The notes beneath the pieces were generated by a model. It saw only the letters and a list, made by a program, of their open reading frames with translations. It made no database searches and had not been told where the DNA came from. From an uncultured Phocaeicola sp. (lineage in GTDB: Bacteria; Bacteroidota; Bacteroidia; Bacteroidales; Bacteroidaceae), in the NCBI GenBank assembly GCA_944320885.1, contig CALUJE010000030.1:1-33042 (forward strand): a stretch of DNA of 33,042 nucleotides, in the 5' to 3' direction. Position 1 is the first letter of the stretch; the number at the start of each line of letters is the position of its first letter. The position numbers and the translations under genes were made by a program. Shown here in pieces: positions 32,585 through 33,042 of the stretch.

Positions 32585-32931
32585 CTGATATATTCTTTCC
32601 TTGTTTGATACAATCAGAGATTTTATTTTCATACAGACGTCGGTTGATTGAATTTTCTCCGGAACATATTTTTATTCTATTCTTTGCGGCAAAGATTCTG
32701 TCGCGGGATGTATTTTCTTTTAGTATTCGTTTTTAAGGAAAATCATTCCAGGAGAGAGGTGATATTCATAACTTATAATTAAAAAAATCATGGCCATCTT
32801 TTTTAGATTCATAACTTGTGATTTTTCAAATCATGGCCTATAATTATTTCGATACAGGCTATGAATAAAAAAATGATAACTTATGATTTTTATGTAGTTC
32901 CCCTATTTTGGCTGCCCAGAGTCAGGATATA
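32585..32931. other. Non-coding region between the two tRNA genes
   Basis: No gene is seen here. The left part (32585-32760) shows nothing I can name. The right part holds the AT-rich repeats at 32764-32895. No copy of the tRNA-Thr 3' end is found, so there is no sign of an integrated element. Confidence 0.7.
32764..32895. repeat. AT-rich imperfect repeat array with 43 bp period
   Basis: ATTCATAACTT occurs at 32764-32774 and 32807-32817, and AATCATGGCC at 32786-32795 and 32829-32838, both exactly 43 bases apart. A third partial copy (ATGATAACTTATGATTTTT) starts at 32873. Between them ATAATTATTT and AGGCTATGAATAAAAAAA read as partial inverted copies, so hairpins are possible. Confidence 0.75.
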
Positions 32932-32968
32932 TATATAAAAAAACAGTCTCAAAACTTTGAGACTGTTT
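32932..32968 (-). terminator. Terminator of tRNA-Gly
   Basis: AAACAGTCTCAAA at 32941-32953 pairs with TTTGAGACTGTTT at 32956-32968. On the minus strand the stem is followed by a run of T then ATATATAT, a strong intrinsic terminator five bases beyond the tRNA 3' end. Confidence 0.85.
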
Positions 32969-32972
32969 GGAG

Positions 32973-33042
32973 AGCGGAAGACGGGACTCAAACCCGCGAC
33001 CCTCAGCTTGGAAGGCTAATGCTCTATCGACTGAGCTACTTC
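32973..33042 (-). tRNA. tRNA-Gly (anticodon TCC), 5' end outside the window
   Basis: Read on the minus strand: D arm GCTC/GAGC, anticodon stem TTAGC/GCTGA with loop CTTCCAA giving anticodon TCC (GGA codons, glycine), T arm GCGGG-TTTGAGT-CCCGT, then CTTCCGC and discriminator T at 32973. Only GAAG of the 5' acceptor strand is in the window; the 3' strand predicts that three more bases (GCG) lie beyond 33042. CCA is not encoded. Confidence 0.95.

Noticed and set aside
32560..32972. Integration site (att) of a mobile element at tRNA-Thr
   Set aside because: No repeat of the tRNA 3' end occurs downstream, and no integrase or phage gene is visible.

Overview
The window comes from a Bacteroidales genome, most likely Bacteroides/Phocaeicola. 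Eleven genes or RNAs are preceded by an exact TAnnTTTG box (the Bacteroides -7 promoter element), ribosome-binding sites are weak, many products carry Bacteroidetes lipoprotein signals, and the membrane pyrophosphatase carries at exact positions the residues I recall for the Bacteroides vulgatus Na+,H+-pumping enzyme. No phage, IS element, plasmid gene or CRISPR array is visible. This is ordinary chromosomal sequence with unusual intergenic repeats.

Layout. 1-4175: a terminator, a small secreted protein, a transglutaminase-like lipoprotein and an overlapping O-antigen-ligase-like membrane protein with TPRs. 4176-4730: a non-coding stretch with a possible structured RNA, a possible 24-residue membrane peptide, a 4 x 22 bp tandem repeat and the metA promoter. 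4731-8469: a tight cluster of metA, a U32-family radical-type hydroxylation protein and a lipobox/multi-TM/zinc-ribbon protein. 8576-14509: a PepSY-like lipoprotein, a GH43-type glycosidase, the pyrophosphatase hppA, a Cof-type HAD phosphatase and an outer-membrane beta-barrel. 14644-17500 (minus): mltG followed by a membrane-bound MutS-family ATPase. 17501-18024: AT-rich non-coding DNA. 18025-20279: glpK-glpF glycerol uptake operon. 20359-22731 (minus): pncB (NAD salvage) and dinB (DNA polymerase IV). 22886-28471: a 1861-residue alpha-2-macroglobulin-like protein, convergent with an M64 peptidase. 30035-32446: an Lrp/AsnC regulator, an EXOG-like SRGH nuclease and a protein with a duplicated helical domain normally found in front of HNH nucleases. 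32512-33042: tRNA-Thr(CGT) and, on the other strand, tRNA-Gly(TCC) cut by the window edge.

The known genes are mainly housekeeping: methionine synthesis, rRNA/tRNA modification, peptidoglycan strand termination, glycerol phosphorylation, pyrophosphate-driven ion pumping and NAD salvage. The less explained material is the set of short imperfect repeats in intergenic DNA (4470-4557, 30680-30763, 32764-32895, and a related AT-rich stretch at 17590-17680), the structured leader at 4211-4306, the duplicated terminator arm at 28481-28561, and the duplicated-domain protein at 31820-32446. All functions are read from sequence and memory of the families; no search was run.
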